Made by a program: the position numbers and the translations under genes
NCBI RefSeq assembly: GCF_010726765.1
Contig: NZ_AP022601.1
Coordinates: forward strand, 1,612,001 to 1,676,000
Origin: Mycobacterium gallinarum
GTDB lineage: Bacteria; Actinomycetota; Actinomycetes; Mycobacteriales; Mycobacteriaceae
Length of the DNA: 64,000 bases
Direction of reading: 5' to 3'
Notes under the pieces: model-generated
What the model saw: only the letters and a program-made list of their open reading frames with translations
Told to the model about the DNA's origin: nothing
The model's database searches: none
In this document: one piece after another, positions 32,958 to 42,221 of the stretch
Layout of the letters: each line of letters opens with the position of its first letter
Position numbering within the stretch: the stretch's first letter is position 1

Positions 32958-34985
32958 GTGACGGGCACGGCTGAATTGTCTGACCAGGTCACGTCGAGCC
33001 CACGCTTATCGCACGCTGGTCATGGGTCGGACACACCGCCTTTCCGCATTGCCAGGTGGCAGATTCCCGACGCCGTATTCATCATCGTCATGCTGCTCGC
33101 TTTGGCCGTGGTGACAGCGATCACCCTGAAGCTCCAACCGTCGGGCCTGTTGACGCCGCCATGGTCGCCGGCCTCGGGCATCGCTCTGGGCCTGGGCATC
33201 TGTTTTCGGCGACGGTACACCTGGATGCTTGCGCTGGCAGTTGCGGCCGTATCGTTGCCGATCTTGGTGTGGTTGGGACGGCCTGCACCCCTCGCTGCCG
33301 CGTTGACCGCGGCCCTAGCCGTCGAGATGATTGTCGGCACACTACTCCTTCGCGGTCGCCAGGACCGCCGACCGCAACTGTTCACTCCGAGCGATCTGGC
33401 CAGGTTTCTGGCGATCGCACTGGTGTCGGCGACGCTCTACGGCGTACTGGCCTCCGCCGCCTTTTATCTGCTCGGGTATCCGGCCGGGGCCGTGGAAACG
33501 CTCCAGACCGCTGTGCTCAAGCATGTTGCGGGAATGGCGCTTCTCACTCCGCTGCTCATGGCGCCGACTTACCGGATACAACGGGCGGGCTACGCCGAAA
33601 CGGTGGGCCACGTCATCTGGACGCTGGGAACCGCCACCGGTGTATTCATATTCGACGACACGCTACTGCCGTTGGCGTTTCTGACCTTTCCGTCCTTGGT
33701 GGCCGCGGCGCTTCGACTGTCGACCCTGCAGCTGTCCCTCGTCCTCATCGGAGTTGCGAGTATTGCATCGCACGGCAGCGTGAACGGTTTGGGCCCATTC
33801 GCATTCGATCAGCTAGGTGGGCCGACGGGAGTTGCCTTACTACAGGCCTATCAGTTATCGATAGTCGCGGTCTTGCTCACGCTGTCCCTTCTGGTGGGAT
33901 CCGAGCGGGAGATGTCATCGCGGCTACACGAGAGCGAGGAGTTGTTCCGCAAGAGCTTCAACTCGTCGGTCGCCGGCAAGCTCATGGGCATCCGGACGGC
34001 CGATCAATGGATTGTCGAGCGTGCCAACCCCTCCGCACGGGCTCTGCTGCCCGGACTGCAAGGTGGCATCAGGAGCCTTGACACCTTGATGGGTCGGGAT
34101 GCCGTTGGCAAACTCTCGCAAGCCGCCGATTCCCTTGTCGGCGACAACGCCCGTATCGTCGTGCAGCTCGACGACGGGCGCAGCCTCAACGTGAGTATCG
34201 CCGTGATCGGCGAGACGACTGAAGGGACCCAGTTCGTCGTGCACTTCCACGACGTCACTGAATCGGAGCGGCTACGTCAGCTGGAGCAGGAGGAACTGAA
34301 CCGGGCTGCCGAAGTTCAACGTGCACTGCTGCCTGGCAAACTCCCCGAGACGCCGGGCTGGACGTTCGGCACGTCCACCAGCCCGGCCAAACAGATCGGT
34401 GGCGATTTCTACGACGTGCGCGTGCATCAACCTTCCATCGTGCTCAGCCTCGGCGATGTCATGGGTAAGGGCATGGACGCGGGAATGCTCGCCGCCGCGA
34501 CTCGCACCGCGCTCCGGTCCCACGATCCCGGTATGACTCCGTCGGCGGTCGTCACGCATGCGGCCGGCATTCTCGAAGGCGATCTGCGTCGCGTCAGTGC
34601 ATTCGTCACGCTTGCCTACGTACAGGTGGACATCGACTCCGGCGACTTCCGGTTCGCAGACGCGGGTCACGGCTTGCATTATGTCCTCCGGACCAGATCT
34701 GGCCGGGTTGAAAGGCTGTCGTCCGACGACATGCCCGTTGGATTGGGCGACCAATGGCGCGAACTCTCCGGCCGCCTCGCCCCGGGGGACATGATCCTGC
34801 TCGTCAGTGACGGAGTGCTCGAGCTGTGGGGCGGTTCGCTTGACGGACTCGAGAACGCAATCGCGCAGTGCGCCAACGGGACTGGGACGGGCCCACAGGA
34901 GGCCGTCGACTACTTGTGTGCGAACGCCGGCGAATTACTGGATGGCGACGACGTCACCGCGGTGGCCTTACGCCGTGCAGGGTGA
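32958..34985 (+). CDS. MASE1-PAS-PP2C (SpoIIE/RsbU-type) phosphatase, first of a pair
   Basis: 675 residues, GTG start 16 bases after the kinase gene. Residues about 30-310 form eight or more membrane helices of MASE1 type (VSLPILVWLGRPAPLAAAL), then a PAS-like segment (SEELFRKSFNSSVAGKLMG) and the SpoIIE phosphatase: QRALLPGKLP, GGDFYD, GDVMGKGMDAG, ADAGHGLHY and LVSDGVLELWGG, with all metal-binding Asp positions kept. It should dephosphorylate the STAS protein when its membrane sensor is stimulated. The last 352 codons match those of the next gene. Confidence 0.88.
   Translation: MTGTAELSDQVTSSPRLSHAGHGSDTPPFRIARWQIPDAVFIIVMLLALAVVTAITLKLQPSGLLTPPWSPASGIALGLGICFRRRYTWMLALAVAAVSLPILVWLGRPAPLAAALTAALAVEMIVGTLLLRGRQDRRPQLFTPSDLARFLAIALVSATLYGVLASAAFYLLGYPAGAVETLQTAVLKHVAGMALLTPLLMAPTYRIQRAGYAETVGHVIWTLGTATGVFIFDDTLLPLAFLTFPSLVAAALRLSTLQLSLVLIGVASIASHGSVNGLGPFAFDQLGGPTGVALLQAYQLSIVAVLLTLSLLVGSEREMSSRLHESEELFRKSFNSSVAGKLMGIRTADQWIVERANPSARALLPGLQGGIRSLDTLMGRDAVGKLSQAADSLVGDNARIVVQLDDGRSLNVSIAVIGETTEGTQFVVHFHDVTESERLRQLEQEELNRAAEVQRALLPGKLPETPGWTFGTSTSPAKQIGGDFYDVRVHQPSIVLSLGDVMGKGMDAGMLAAATRTALRSHDPGMTPSAVVTHAAGILEGDLRRVSAFVTLAYVQVDIDSGDFRFADAGHGLHYVLRTRSGRVERLSSDDMPVGLGDQWRELSGRLAPGDMILLVSDGVLELWGGSLDGLENAIAQCANGTGTGPQEAVDYLCANAGELLDGDDVTAVALRRAG
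33930..34985 (+). repeat. Duplicated phosphatase half, copy 1 (copy 2 at 35863-36918)
   Basis: The PAS-SpoIIE parts of the two neighbouring phosphatase genes align from a shared GAGAGCGAGGAG to their stop codons with the same total length (1056 bases, constant offset of 1933). One codon gained in the middle of copy 2 is balanced by one lost at its end. Many stretches are identical at DNA level, for example around 34440-34500 versus 36373-36433. The N-terminal sensor halves are unrelated, so this is a tandem duplication with sensor exchange. Confidence 0.85.
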
Positions 34986-34995
34986 GCCGCGCGCG

Positions 34996-36918
34996 GTGAG
35001 CGCTCCCGCCTCCGCTGATGCCGACGCCGCGAACTCGCGTCGGCGGCGCATGTACTCGCGGCTGACCGTACAGGGGTGGTTGATGGTCGTGTTGTGCGTG
35101 ATGGGTGTGGTCGTCCTCTGCGGTTCGGCGTCCATCGCGGTGCTGCAATACCGCACCGACGCTGCAATTCGCCAACTGGTGGACATAACATCGCCCGCAC
35201 GTGCCACCGCCTTTCAGATGCAAGCGGGACTGCGTGACCAGGAGACCGGTGTGCGCGGCTACGTCATCACCGGCGACCGCCGATTCCTCGAGCCGTACGT
35301 CGAGGGTCAGCAGGCCGAACAGGCCGCCGCCGCTCGGGTGCGCGAACGCCTGACGGGTAACGACGACCTGCTTGCCGATCTGGACGCGATCGAAACAGCG
35401 GCCGAGCAATGGCGCACCAGCTACGCCGAACCGTTGATCGCACGCGTGTCACCTGGTGAGCCCTACCCGCTCAGCACCACGGAGGCCGACCGCGGCAAGG
35501 CCCAGTTCGACAATCTGCGCGCCCTGTTCGACAGACAAAATGAAAACCTCGTTTCGGCGAGAAACGACGCCCGCGCCCAGTTGCAGCAGTTTGAGTCATG
35601 GCTGAACCAGGTGCTGATCATTGTGTTGGTCGCGCTGGTGGGCACCGCGCTGGCGCTGACCCTCTTGGTGCGCCGCGCAGTCACCCGGCCTGTGGCCGGC
35701 GTCGCGGCGGCATGCCGGCGGATCGCTAAGGGTGATTTCGCCGCGACGATCCCGGTCGAGGGTCCCAGCGATATTCGGGGGATCGCACAGGATGTAAACG
35801 ACATGCGGCGGCGCATCGTCGACGAGCTCCAGACCTCGCAGGCAGCACGAGCCGAGCTCTACGAGAGCGAGGAGTTGTTCCGCAAGAGCTTCAACTCCTC
35901 GGTGGCCGGGAAACTGCTGGTATTCCGTGCGTCCACCCAGTGGATTGTCGAGCGCGCCAACCCCTCAGCACGCGACCTGCTGCCCGGGCTGCGGGAGGGC
36001 ATCACGAACCTTGACCTGCTTATGGGTTCGGACGGCATGGCCGAGCTTTCGACCGCCGCCGATTCTCTCGATGGTGACGACAACGCGCGGCTGACGATGC
36101 GGCTGACCGACGGGCGCAGTCTGCAGGTGAGTATCGCCGTCATCGGCGAGAAGCCCGAAGGGACCGAGTTCGTCCTGCACTTCCACGACGTCACCGAATC
36201 GGAGCGGTTACGTCAGCTCGAGCTGGCGGAGATGAACCGGGCCGTCGAGGTGCAACGTGCACTGGTACCGGGCGCCTTGCCCGCAACGCCAGGTTGGACC
36301 TTCGGCACGTTCACCAGCCCGGCCCGACAAGTCGGCGGGGACTTCTACGACGTGCGCGTGCGTCAACCCTCCATCGTGCTGAGCCTCGGCGACGTCATGG
36401 GTAAGGGCATGGACGCGGGAATGCTCGCCGCGGCGACTCGCACGGCGCTGCGCTCCAACGATCCCGCAGCGACCCCATCGACTGTGGTCAACGGTGCAGC
36501 AGGCATCCTCGAGGGCGATCTGCGCCGGATCAGCGCGTTCGTCACGCTGTCCTATGTCCGGGTCGACATGGACTCTGGCGACTTCCTGTTCGCCGACGCG
36601 GGTCATGGGTTGCACTTCGTCATCCGCACCCGGTCCGGCCGCATCGAGCGCCTGGCGTCCAACGACATGCCCATGGGATTGGACGACCACTGGCAGGAAC
36701 TCTCCGACCGCCTGGCGCCGGGGGACATGATCCTGCTCGTCAGCGACGGTGTGCTCGACCTATGGGGCGGTTCGATCGAGGGACTCGAGGACGCCATCTC
36801 GCAGTGCGCCGATGGCAATGGGACGGGCCCGCAGGCGGTCGTGGACTACCTGTGTGCGAATGCGGACGAGATGCTCGACGGTGACGACGTCACGGCGGTA
36901 GCCCTGCGCCGCGGCTGA
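34996..36918 (+). CDS. CHASE3-HAMP-PAS-PP2C (SpoIIE/RsbU-type) phosphatase, second of a pair
   Basis: 640 residues from GTG at 34996 (GTG at 34975 also possible). One helix (GWLMVVLCVMGVVVLCGSAS), an outer CHASE3 domain with the hallmark QAGLRDQETGVRGYVITGD, a second helix (LIIVLVALVGTALALTLLV), then HAMP (RRAVTRPVAGVAAACRRIAKGD), PAS-like SEELFRKSFNSSVAG and SpoIIE phosphatase with GGDFYD, GDVMGKG and SDGVLDLWGG intact. It likely senses an outside signal and acts on the same STAS protein as its neighbour. It ends 20 bases from a convergent MFS gene. Confidence 0.88.
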   Translation: MSAPASADADAANSRRRRMYSRLTVQGWLMVVLCVMGVVVLCGSASIAVLQYRTDAAIRQLVDITSPARATAFQMQAGLRDQETGVRGYVITGDRRFLEPYVEGQQAEQAAAARVRERLTGNDDLLADLDAIETAAEQWRTSYAEPLIARVSPGEPYPLSTTEADRGKAQFDNLRALFDRQNENLVSARNDARAQLQQFESWLNQVLIIVLVALVGTALALTLLVRRAVTRPVAGVAAACRRIAKGDFAATIPVEGPSDIRGIAQDVNDMRRRIVDELQTSQAARAELYESEELFRKSFNSSVAGKLLVFRASTQWIVERANPSARDLLPGLREGITNLDLLMGSDGMAELSTAADSLDGDDNARLTMRLTDGRSLQVSIAVIGEKPEGTEFVLHFHDVTESERLRQLELAEMNRAVEVQRALVPGALPATPGWTFGTFTSPARQVGGDFYDVRVRQPSIVLSLGDVMGKGMDAGMLAAATRTALRSNDPAATPSTVVNGAAGILEGDLRRISAFVTLSYVRVDMDSGDFLFADAGHGLHFVIRTRSGRIERLASNDMPMGLDDHWQELSDRLAPGDMILLVSDGVLDLWGGSIEGLEDAISQCADGNGTGPQAVVDYLCANADEMLDGDDVTAVALRRG

Positions 36919-36937
36919 TGAGCGAAGGACGCGCAAC

Positions 36938-39004
36938 CTAGCTTGCGCGGCTGCGGGCTGCGTCCAGTTCGCCGCGGTCCTCAGTCCAGTTCCGCTGCAC
37001 GAGCATACGATGCGCGATTCGTTCGAGCGCCGCCTCGACCTGATCACCGTCGGGCCGTCCTTCGAACGAGGATGACGTGGCCAATTTGTCGACGATGCGT
37101 CCTACGATGAGCCCGGATATCGCGTCGACCTGCTTCATTCCGGCCTGTGTCAGCCACAGCCTGCCGCCGCCTCCCAGCACCAGTCCGTCGCGGATCAGCC
37201 CGTCGAAGGTGGGCTCGATGACCTCGTGGGGCACCCGCAGACGTTCGGCGATGTCGGTCAGCGTGGCCGTACCGAACACCTGGTTCTGCCGATAGATCTG
37301 GAGCAGTGCCCACATCTGGGTGACGTCGAGATTGCACCCGGGGAGTTGGGCGAGACTGCGTAGCCGAATCTCGGGCGAGTCGCGGAAGATCCGCCCGATG
37401 GCCACTTCGAGGATCTTCTCGGGCGACTCGGTGCTCGGCATCCCGAAACCCTCACCGAGGTCGCTCGCCGATACGGTTTCGATTTCGCGCAGTCGCACCT
37501 CTTTGAGGAAGAGCGAAACCACGAAGCCGACAACTGCGACGGGTACCCCACAGAGGAACACAGTGCCGAGCGAGTCCGCATATGCGTCGACGATCGGTGC
37601 GGCCATCTCCGGCGACAGCGCGTGCAGTGCCTGCGGGGAATCCGCAGCCCTGGCGGGCGCCCCGCTGGCCACCAGCGCAGCCGGGATCTTGCCGGCAAGG
37701 AAGTTGGCGAACAGCGAGCCGAAGATCGCTGCGCCGAAAGAGCTTCCGATCGTCCGGAAGAACGTGACCCCGGACGTTGCCACACCGAGGTCGGCAAAGC
37801 TGGAGGTGTTCTGGACGACGAGAATCAGAACCTGCATACACAGACCGATACCTGCGCCGAGGATGAACAGCGACACCGACTGCTGCCACAGCGGTGTGGC
37901 AGCCCCCATCTGTGACAGCAGCGCGAACCCCACCGCCATGGTGGCGGTGCCCACGACGGGGAACACCTTGTACCGGCCGGTGCGGCCGATGATCTGCCCG
38001 CTTCCGATGGACATGATCAGCATCCCCGCCACCATCGGCAGGGTGCGCATACCCGACTCGGTCGCCGAGACGCCGTTGACGAATTGCATGAACGTGGGCA
38101 GGAATGTCAGTGCACCCAGCATCGCGAATCCGACGATGAAGCCGAGGATGCAGCACACCGTGAATACCGGGCTGGCGAACAGACGGATCGGCAGAATCGG
38201 CTCTGCGACATGGGATTCCACCCAGACGAAGATTGCCAGTGCGAGTGCGGAACCGACGAAGAGGCTGATGATCATCGGAGACGACCAGGCGTAGGTGCTG
38301 CCGCCCCAGCTGGTGGCCAGCGTCAGGCCGGACGCGGCCACACCGATGAACAGAATGCCCGCGTAGTCGATGACCGCCCTGCCGGCCTTGGCCAACGACG
38401 GGATGGCCAGGGTTCCGACCACGATCACGAGAAGCGCGATCGGCACATTGATCCAGAACGCCCATCGCCAGCTGAGGTGATCGGTGAAGAACCCGCCGAG
38501 TAGCGGGCCGATGACGGTGGTGACTCCGAACACGGCACCGAGCGCGCCCTGATAGCGACCTCGTTCGCGCAACGGGATGACTTCGCCGATAACAGCCATC
38601 GCCGTGACCATCATCGCGCCACCACCGATGCCCTGCAGTGTGCGCGATGCGACCAGCATCGTCATCGAGCCCGCGAGCCCACAGAGGACGGATCCGGCGA
38701 GGAAGAACAGGACCGCCACCTGGAAGACGGCCTTGCGGCCGAACAGATCGCCGAGCTTTCCGACGATCGCGGTGGCGATCGTGGAGGCCAATAGGTAACT
38801 GGTCACCACCCAGGACTGGTGGCCCGCTCCCCCGAGGTCAGCGACGACGGTCGGCAGCGCGGTGGCCACGATGGTCTGATCCAGGGCCGCCATCAACATG
38901 CCGAGCAGCACCGCAACAAAGATGATGTTGCGACGCTGAGGGCTGATCAGCGCGCTGGGAGATTCACAATCTGCGGCAGCCGCGTCCGTTCGCGTGCTCG
39001 TCAT
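36938..39004 (-). CDS. MFS drug transporter, DHA2/14-helix type with C-terminal winged-helix-like domain (Rv1877-like)
   Basis: 688 residues. Fourteen-helix DHA2 transporter: [19 protein letters not shown] in helix 1, [13 protein letters not shown] as motif [14 protein letters not shown] as motif B and [19 protein letters not shown] as motif C. After residue about 520 comes a cytoplasmic extension of about 160 residues with a helix-turn-helix-like stretch ([20 protein letters not shown]), unusual for MFS proteins. From memory it equals M. tuberculosis Rv1877, next to bfrA as here. Substrate unknown, probably drugs or lipids. Confidence 0.85.
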   Translation of the reverse strand: MTSTRTDAAAADCESPSALISPQRRNIIFVAVLLGMLMAALDQTIVATALPTVVADLGGAGHQSWVVTSYLLASTIATAIVGKLGDLFGRKAVFQVAVLFFLAGSVLCGLAGSMTMLVASRTLQGIGGGAMMVTAMAVIGEVIPLRERGRYQGALGAVFGVTTVIGPLLGGFFTDHLSWRWAFWINVPIALLVIVVGTLAIPSLAKAGRAVIDYAGILFIGVAASGLTLATSWGGSTYAWSSPMIISLFVGSALALAIFVWVESHVAEPILPIRLFASPVFTVCCILGFIVGFAMLGALTFLPTFMQFVNGVSATESGMRTLPMVAGMLIMSIGSGQIIGRTGRYKVFPVVGTATMAVGFALLSQMGAATPLWQQSVSLFILGAGIGLCMQVLILVVQNTSSFADLGVATSGVTFFRTIGSSFGAAIFGSLFANFLAGKIPAALVASGAPARAADSPQALHALSPEMAAPIVDAYADSLGTVFLCGVPVAVVGFVVSLFLKEVRLREIETVSASDLGEGFGMPSTESPEKILEVAIGRIFRDSPEIRLRSLAQLPGCNLDVTQMWALLQIYRQNQVFGTATLTDIAERLRVPHEVIEPTFDGLIRDGLVLGGGGRLWLTQAGMKQVDAISGLIVGRIVDKLATSSSFEGRPDGDQVEAALERIAHRMLVQRNWTEDRGELDAARSRAS

Positions 39005-39134
39005 ACCTGCCTTCCTTCGGTGGCGTACCCATCAGACCTATCGTTAGACAGGCTATGAAAGTTACGCCACCCACGGAAGATCAGGCGTCACGATGGGCCC
39101 CATGAGTTGGGGACTGGCGACGAATGTGCGTTGG

Positions 39135-39620
39135 CTATGCGCTGGTTGGCGGCCGGGATACGCACTGGGCCGAGTACAGCTCGACGCCGAGCTTGTCCAT
39201 CAACTGGAGCTGGGTTTCGAGGTAGTCGATGTGCTCCTCTTCGTTGGCCAGGATGCCCTCCAAGAGGTTCGCTGAGGTGGCGTCCTCCTTCTCGCGGCAC
39301 ATGATGATGCCCGGCCTCAGCCGCCCTATCACCTCGTATTCGATGGCCAGGTCGGCCTCGAATTGTTCACGCAATGTCTGACCAATTCGCAGCGAGAACA
39401 GCCGCTGATAGTTCGGCAGGCCGTCAAGAAGCAGAATTCGGTCGGTGATCGACTCGGCATGCTGCATTTCTTCGAACGACTCTTTGCGCGTATATTCAGC
39501 AAGCTCGGTGAATCCCCAATTCGCCTGCATCTTCGAATGCAAGAAATACTGGTTAATGGCGGTCAATTCGCTCGTCAGTTGCTCGTTGAGCAATTTCAGA
39601 ACGTCGGGATCCCCTTGCAT
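39135..39620 (-). CDS. bfrA: Bacterioferritin BfrA
   Basis: 161 residues, matching mycobacterial BfrA: MQGDPDVLKLLNEQLTSELT, then QYFLHSKMQANWGFTELAEY, ESFEEMQHAESITDRIL (ferroxidase Glu/His and the haem-ligand Met region), GLPNYQRLFSLRIGQTL and NEEEHIDYLETQL. The 24-mer shell stores iron as ferric mineral. ATG at 39620 is chosen; another ATG directly precedes it. It is divergent from the gene at 39856 with an IdeR-like box between, and the Rv1877-like gene follows downstream. Confidence 0.93.
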   Translation of the reverse strand: MQGDPDVLKLLNEQLTSELTAINQYFLHSKMQANWGFTELAEYTRKESFEEMQHAESITDRILLLDGLPNYQRLFSLRIGQTLREQFEADLAIEYEVIGRLRPGIIMCREKEDATSANLLEGILANEEEHIDYLETQLQLMDKLGVELYSAQCVSRPPTSA

Positions 39621-39807
39621 CATCGCTCCTAGGCAACTTGAGGGCTGGCAGTTGTCGCTGTGGGTGGTGCCATACCCAATCTAGTGCAGGAAATGTGTAT
39701 TGGCGCATCTTTATCGTTGCCCTGGGCGTGTTTTCGGGGTGATCGCGAACGATCGGGACACCGACGGGGCGCAGATCAGGTACCTACTCTGGACTGCCTA
39801 GGCTAAG

Positions 39808-39826
39808 TAAGGTTAGACTGCGCTAA
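39808..39826. promoter_or_regulatory. IdeR-like iron box TAAGGTTAGACTGCGCTAA
   Basis: Compared with the IdeR consensus TTAGGTTAGGCTAACCTAA this 19-mer agrees at 14 positions, best in the left half. It lies 30 bases before the start at 39856 and 188 bases from bfrA. Partial further half-sites (CTAGGCTAA at 39798-39806, AAGCCTAGCCTA at 39834-39845) flank it, so IdeR could bind cooperatively. Iron-dependent control is inferred. Confidence 0.5.
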
Positions 39827-39855
39827 CGCTTGCAAGCCTAGCCTATGGATAGGGA

Positions 39856-40494
39856 ATGGGAATGAGTGATTTCGATCTGCACTCACTCATTCTCGCTTGC
39901 GATTTCCGCGTCGATGACGTCGATCGCATGTGGACGTGGCTGAAGAAGCATTCCGACGGACTCGCCGCTATCGGAGCCCATCATGTCGTTCTCTACACAT
40001 CGATATGGGAACAAAACCGAGTATTGGTGACCATTGGTATTCGGCACGTCCGTTCGATGCGGGATGTACTGCGGTCACCCGAAATTTTCGAGTGGTTCAA
40101 CATTTCGGGTGCCGACGACATTCCACCGATCTTCGGTGGCGAGGTCGTCGAAAAGATCGATCTGTACCCGCCGTCAGCCGACGAACATGTCGGCCGGGTC
40201 GTTGTCGGCGTCATGTCCTCGGTCGAAGACGTCTCTGCACTGATGGTCAAGGTGCACGACGGACTCGACCGCTTCAAACGCGGCGGAGTACGCAAGATCT
40301 GGGTTTATCGCGCGCTCGACGACGGACAGGAAGTGATGATCCTGCAAGAAATCGAGGACGAGACCGCGGCTCGGCAATGGATCGATCATCCGGATGCTGC
40401 CGCCGAATGGATGTCGAATGCGGGCCTCGGGCCCTACCCCACCCAGTTCGTGGGCAGATTCGCCCACCTCATGAGCATCGACGAGCAGAGCTGA
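39856..40494 (+). CDS. Conserved protein of unknown function, possibly dimeric alpha/beta barrel
   Basis: 212 residues. No signal, no membrane helix. Two similar halves can be seen: an LHSLILACDFRVDDVDRMWTW ... HVVLYTSIWEQNRVLVTIGI part and a VGRVVVGVMSSVEDVSALMV ... IWVYRALDDGQEVMILQEI part, each a strand-helix-strand pattern like a ferredoxin-like/ABM barrel. The function is not recognised. It sits behind an IdeR-like box and 7 bases before bfd, between two iron-storage genes, so a role in iron release, haem or the oxidative response is plausible. Confidence 0.7.
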   Translation: MGMSDFDLHSLILACDFRVDDVDRMWTWLKKHSDGLAAIGAHHVVLYTSIWEQNRVLVTIGIRHVRSMRDVLRSPEIFEWFNISGADDIPPIFGGEVVEKIDLYPPSADEHVGRVVVGVMSSVEDVSALMVKVHDGLDRFKRGGVRKIWVYRALDDGQEVMILQEIEDETAARQWIDHPDAAAEWMSNAGLGPYPTQFVGRFAHLMSIDEQS

Positions 40495-40501
40495 GCCGCC
40501 G

Positions 40502-40717
40502 ATGTTCGTATGCCTGTGCATGGGAGTGACGAGCCACGACGTCGACCAGCTCGTCGCCAACGGCGCCTGCACGTCCAAGCAGATCACCGAAGCCTGCGGC
40601 GCCGGAGGCGACTGCGGCCGATGCCGCCGTACATTGCGCGCCATCATCGCCACCCATCACGATGTCGCCGGCTGCCCGTCGAAGAACGGCTGCGCGAAAA
40701 GAACGCTGAGCCGGTAG
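40502..40717 (+). CDS. bfd: Bacterioferritin-associated ferredoxin (Bfd)
   Basis: 71 residues with a BFD-like [2Fe-2S] domain: FVCLCMGVTSHDV and GGDCGRCRRTL supply the four cysteines (C-x-C ... C-x-x-C). Bfd reduces the mineral core of bacterioferritin so that iron can leave. It follows the unknown gene at 39856 by 7 bases, and bfrA is divergent nearby, which supports the role. The C-terminal tail has two further cysteines (AGCPSKNGCAK). Confidence 0.87.
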   Translation: MFVCLCMGVTSHDVDQLVANGACTSKQITEACGAGGDCGRCRRTLRAIIATHHDVAGCPSKNGCAKRTLSR

Positions 40718-40721
40718 GCCC

Positions 40722-42125
40722 TTACGGTCCGCGTTCGTTGTTTCCGTCGTCGTCTGGTGGTCGGAGGAGTAGTTCGGGGCGGTGGTGGTAGTTGATGCGG
40801 GTTTGGCCGGTGTCGAGGCCTGGTGGTGGGTGCCATTCGGCGTCGCCGTGGTTGTTGATGGTGGTGGTCCAGCCGTTGTCCTTGTCGACGAGGCGGTTAT
40901 CCGGGCCGCACGCCAGGGTCATCTCGTTGATGTTGGTGTGGCCGCCGTCGGCCCAATCCTGCAGTGCGTGATGCACCTGGGCGCCGTAGGCCGGGACCGC
41001 GCAGCAGGGTTTGGTGCAGCCCCCGTCACGGGCGATCAGCATGATGCGTTGGGCGGGGGAGGCGGTGCGTCGCGCGCGGAACAGGTCGAGGGCTTGTCCG
41101 GTGGATTTGTCGAAGACCGCCAGCCAGTGGTGGGCGTGGGCGGCCAGGCGGATCACGTCTGTGATCGGTATGAGGCTGCCGCCGCCGGTGGTGCCCACGC
41201 CCGCGCGGGACTCGAGGTCTTGGAGGGTGGTGCGGATGATGATCGAGGTCGGTAGCCCGTTGTGCTGACCCAACTCGCCGGATTCCAACGCGTTGCGGCC
41301 CAGGGCGAGCAGGGCGTCGTGTTGGCGTTGGGCCAGGGTGCGGTGATCGGTGTCGATCTGCTCCTGTGAGGGGGTGCCGCTGATGCACGGGGTGTCGTCG
41401 TCGGGGTTGCACATGCCGCGTGCGCCCCATTTGGCGAAGATGGGTTCGAGCACTGCCCACGCTTCCGGCGTCAGGTCGCCTTTGATGGAGACCATGCCGT
41501 CACGGCCCTGCGGGCCACAAATGAGACCGCGCTTGCGCTGTCGTTCGGTGTCATCGGGTGCCGGGCCGTCCTGATCCAAGAGGAACAGCATGGTGGTGGC
41601 GGCCCTGCCCAGTTCGTAGGGCCCGACACCGACCGCGATACGCACCAAGTCTTGTTCGATCTGTTCGCGTGTGGCGGCATCCACGAACCCGGGAAGGCGT
41701 CCCATGGCGTCGCGGATCTTGTCCACATGCTCGCCGGTGATCTGCCCGGCGGCTTGGGCAGCGGCGGTCGCCGCGAGCACCGGCGCCAACGGTTGACCGG
41801 TCAACGCCCGCCGCGGCCCGAGCACCTCGGCTTCGGCCAGGCGGCGGTTGGCCTCGGTCGCTGAGATCCGCCACCGGATCCGCAGCACGTCTTTCCAGTT
41901 CTTGGCGCCCAACTCCTTGGGCGTCGTTTCGGTCTGTAGCCGGGCCAGCGCACGATGCCACTGCGTAGGTAGTTGACAGGTCAGCGTCTCCAGCTCGTCG
42001 AGCACGTCGAGCAGTTCGCGGTGGGTGAGCATGTCCAGGTCGCAGCCGGCCAGCGACTCGTGGGCGGACCGCAGCGCGGCCATCGCCACCTGCACCGGAG
42101 TCGCCAACATCATTCGAACATACAT
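40722..42125 (-). CDS. HNH endonuclease-like protein of the 13E12/DUF222 family
   Basis: 467 residues. A DUF222 helical domain (about 10-330; ELLDVLDELETLTCQLPTQW, EANRRLAEAEVLGPRRALTG) is followed by the HNH motif region GGCTKPCCAVPAYGAQVHHALQDWADGGHTNINEM, with zinc cysteines and the HNH histidine/asparagine. This is the REP13E12-type family, often multicopy in mycobacteria. ATG at 42125 is preceded by GGTGG; ATGs at 42113 and 42110 are possible. A near-perfect SOS box covers the start region. Confidence 0.85.
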   Translation of the reverse strand: MYVRMMLATPVQVAMAALRSAHESLAGCDLDMLTHRELLDVLDELETLTCQLPTQWHRALARLQTETTPKELGAKNWKDVLRIRWRISATEANRRLAEAEVLGPRRALTGQPLAPVLAATAAAQAAGQITGEHVDKIRDAMGRLPGFVDAATREQIEQDLVRIAVGVGPYELGRAATTMLFLLDQDGPAPDDTERQRKRGLICGPQGRDGMVSIKGDLTPEAWAVLEPIFAKWGARGMCNPDDDTPCISGTPSQEQIDTDHRTLAQRQHDALLALGRNALESGELGQHNGLPTSIIIRTTLQDLESRAGVGTTGGGSLIPITDVIRLAAHAHHWLAVFDKSTGQALDLFRARRTASPAQRIMLIARDGGCTKPCCAVPAYGAQVHHALQDWADGGHTNINEMTLACGPDNRLVDKDNGWTTTINNHGDAEWHPPPGLDTGQTRINYHHRPELLLRPPDDDGNNERGP

Positions 42126-42129
42126 TCGA
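42114..42129. promoter_or_regulatory. SOS (LexA) box TCGAACATACATTCGA at the 13E12 gene start
   Basis: Matches the mycobacterial SOS box TCGAACnnnnGTTCGA with one mismatch. It spans the chosen ATG (42123-42125) and lies immediately upstream of ATGs at 42113 and 42110, which could be the true start. Several M. tuberculosis 13E12 genes are known to be DNA-damage regulated through such boxes. Confidence 0.6.
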
Positions 42130-42221
42130 CCACCGACAACCCAACCCAGGCTGGACAACAGAAACCAAAGTGACAGAAGAGATTTCAGCTGTGAACGACC
42201 CTGACGGGTTTCGGCAGGCGC

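Noticed and set aside
39093..39304. Small plus-strand frames at the 3' end of bfrA
   Set aside because: They lie opposite the bfrA coding end and show no independent protein features.
39798..39845. CTAGGCTAA and AAGCCTAGCCTA as separate IdeR boxes
   Set aside because: Only half-site matches; kept as flanking support for the 39808-39826 box, not as own features.
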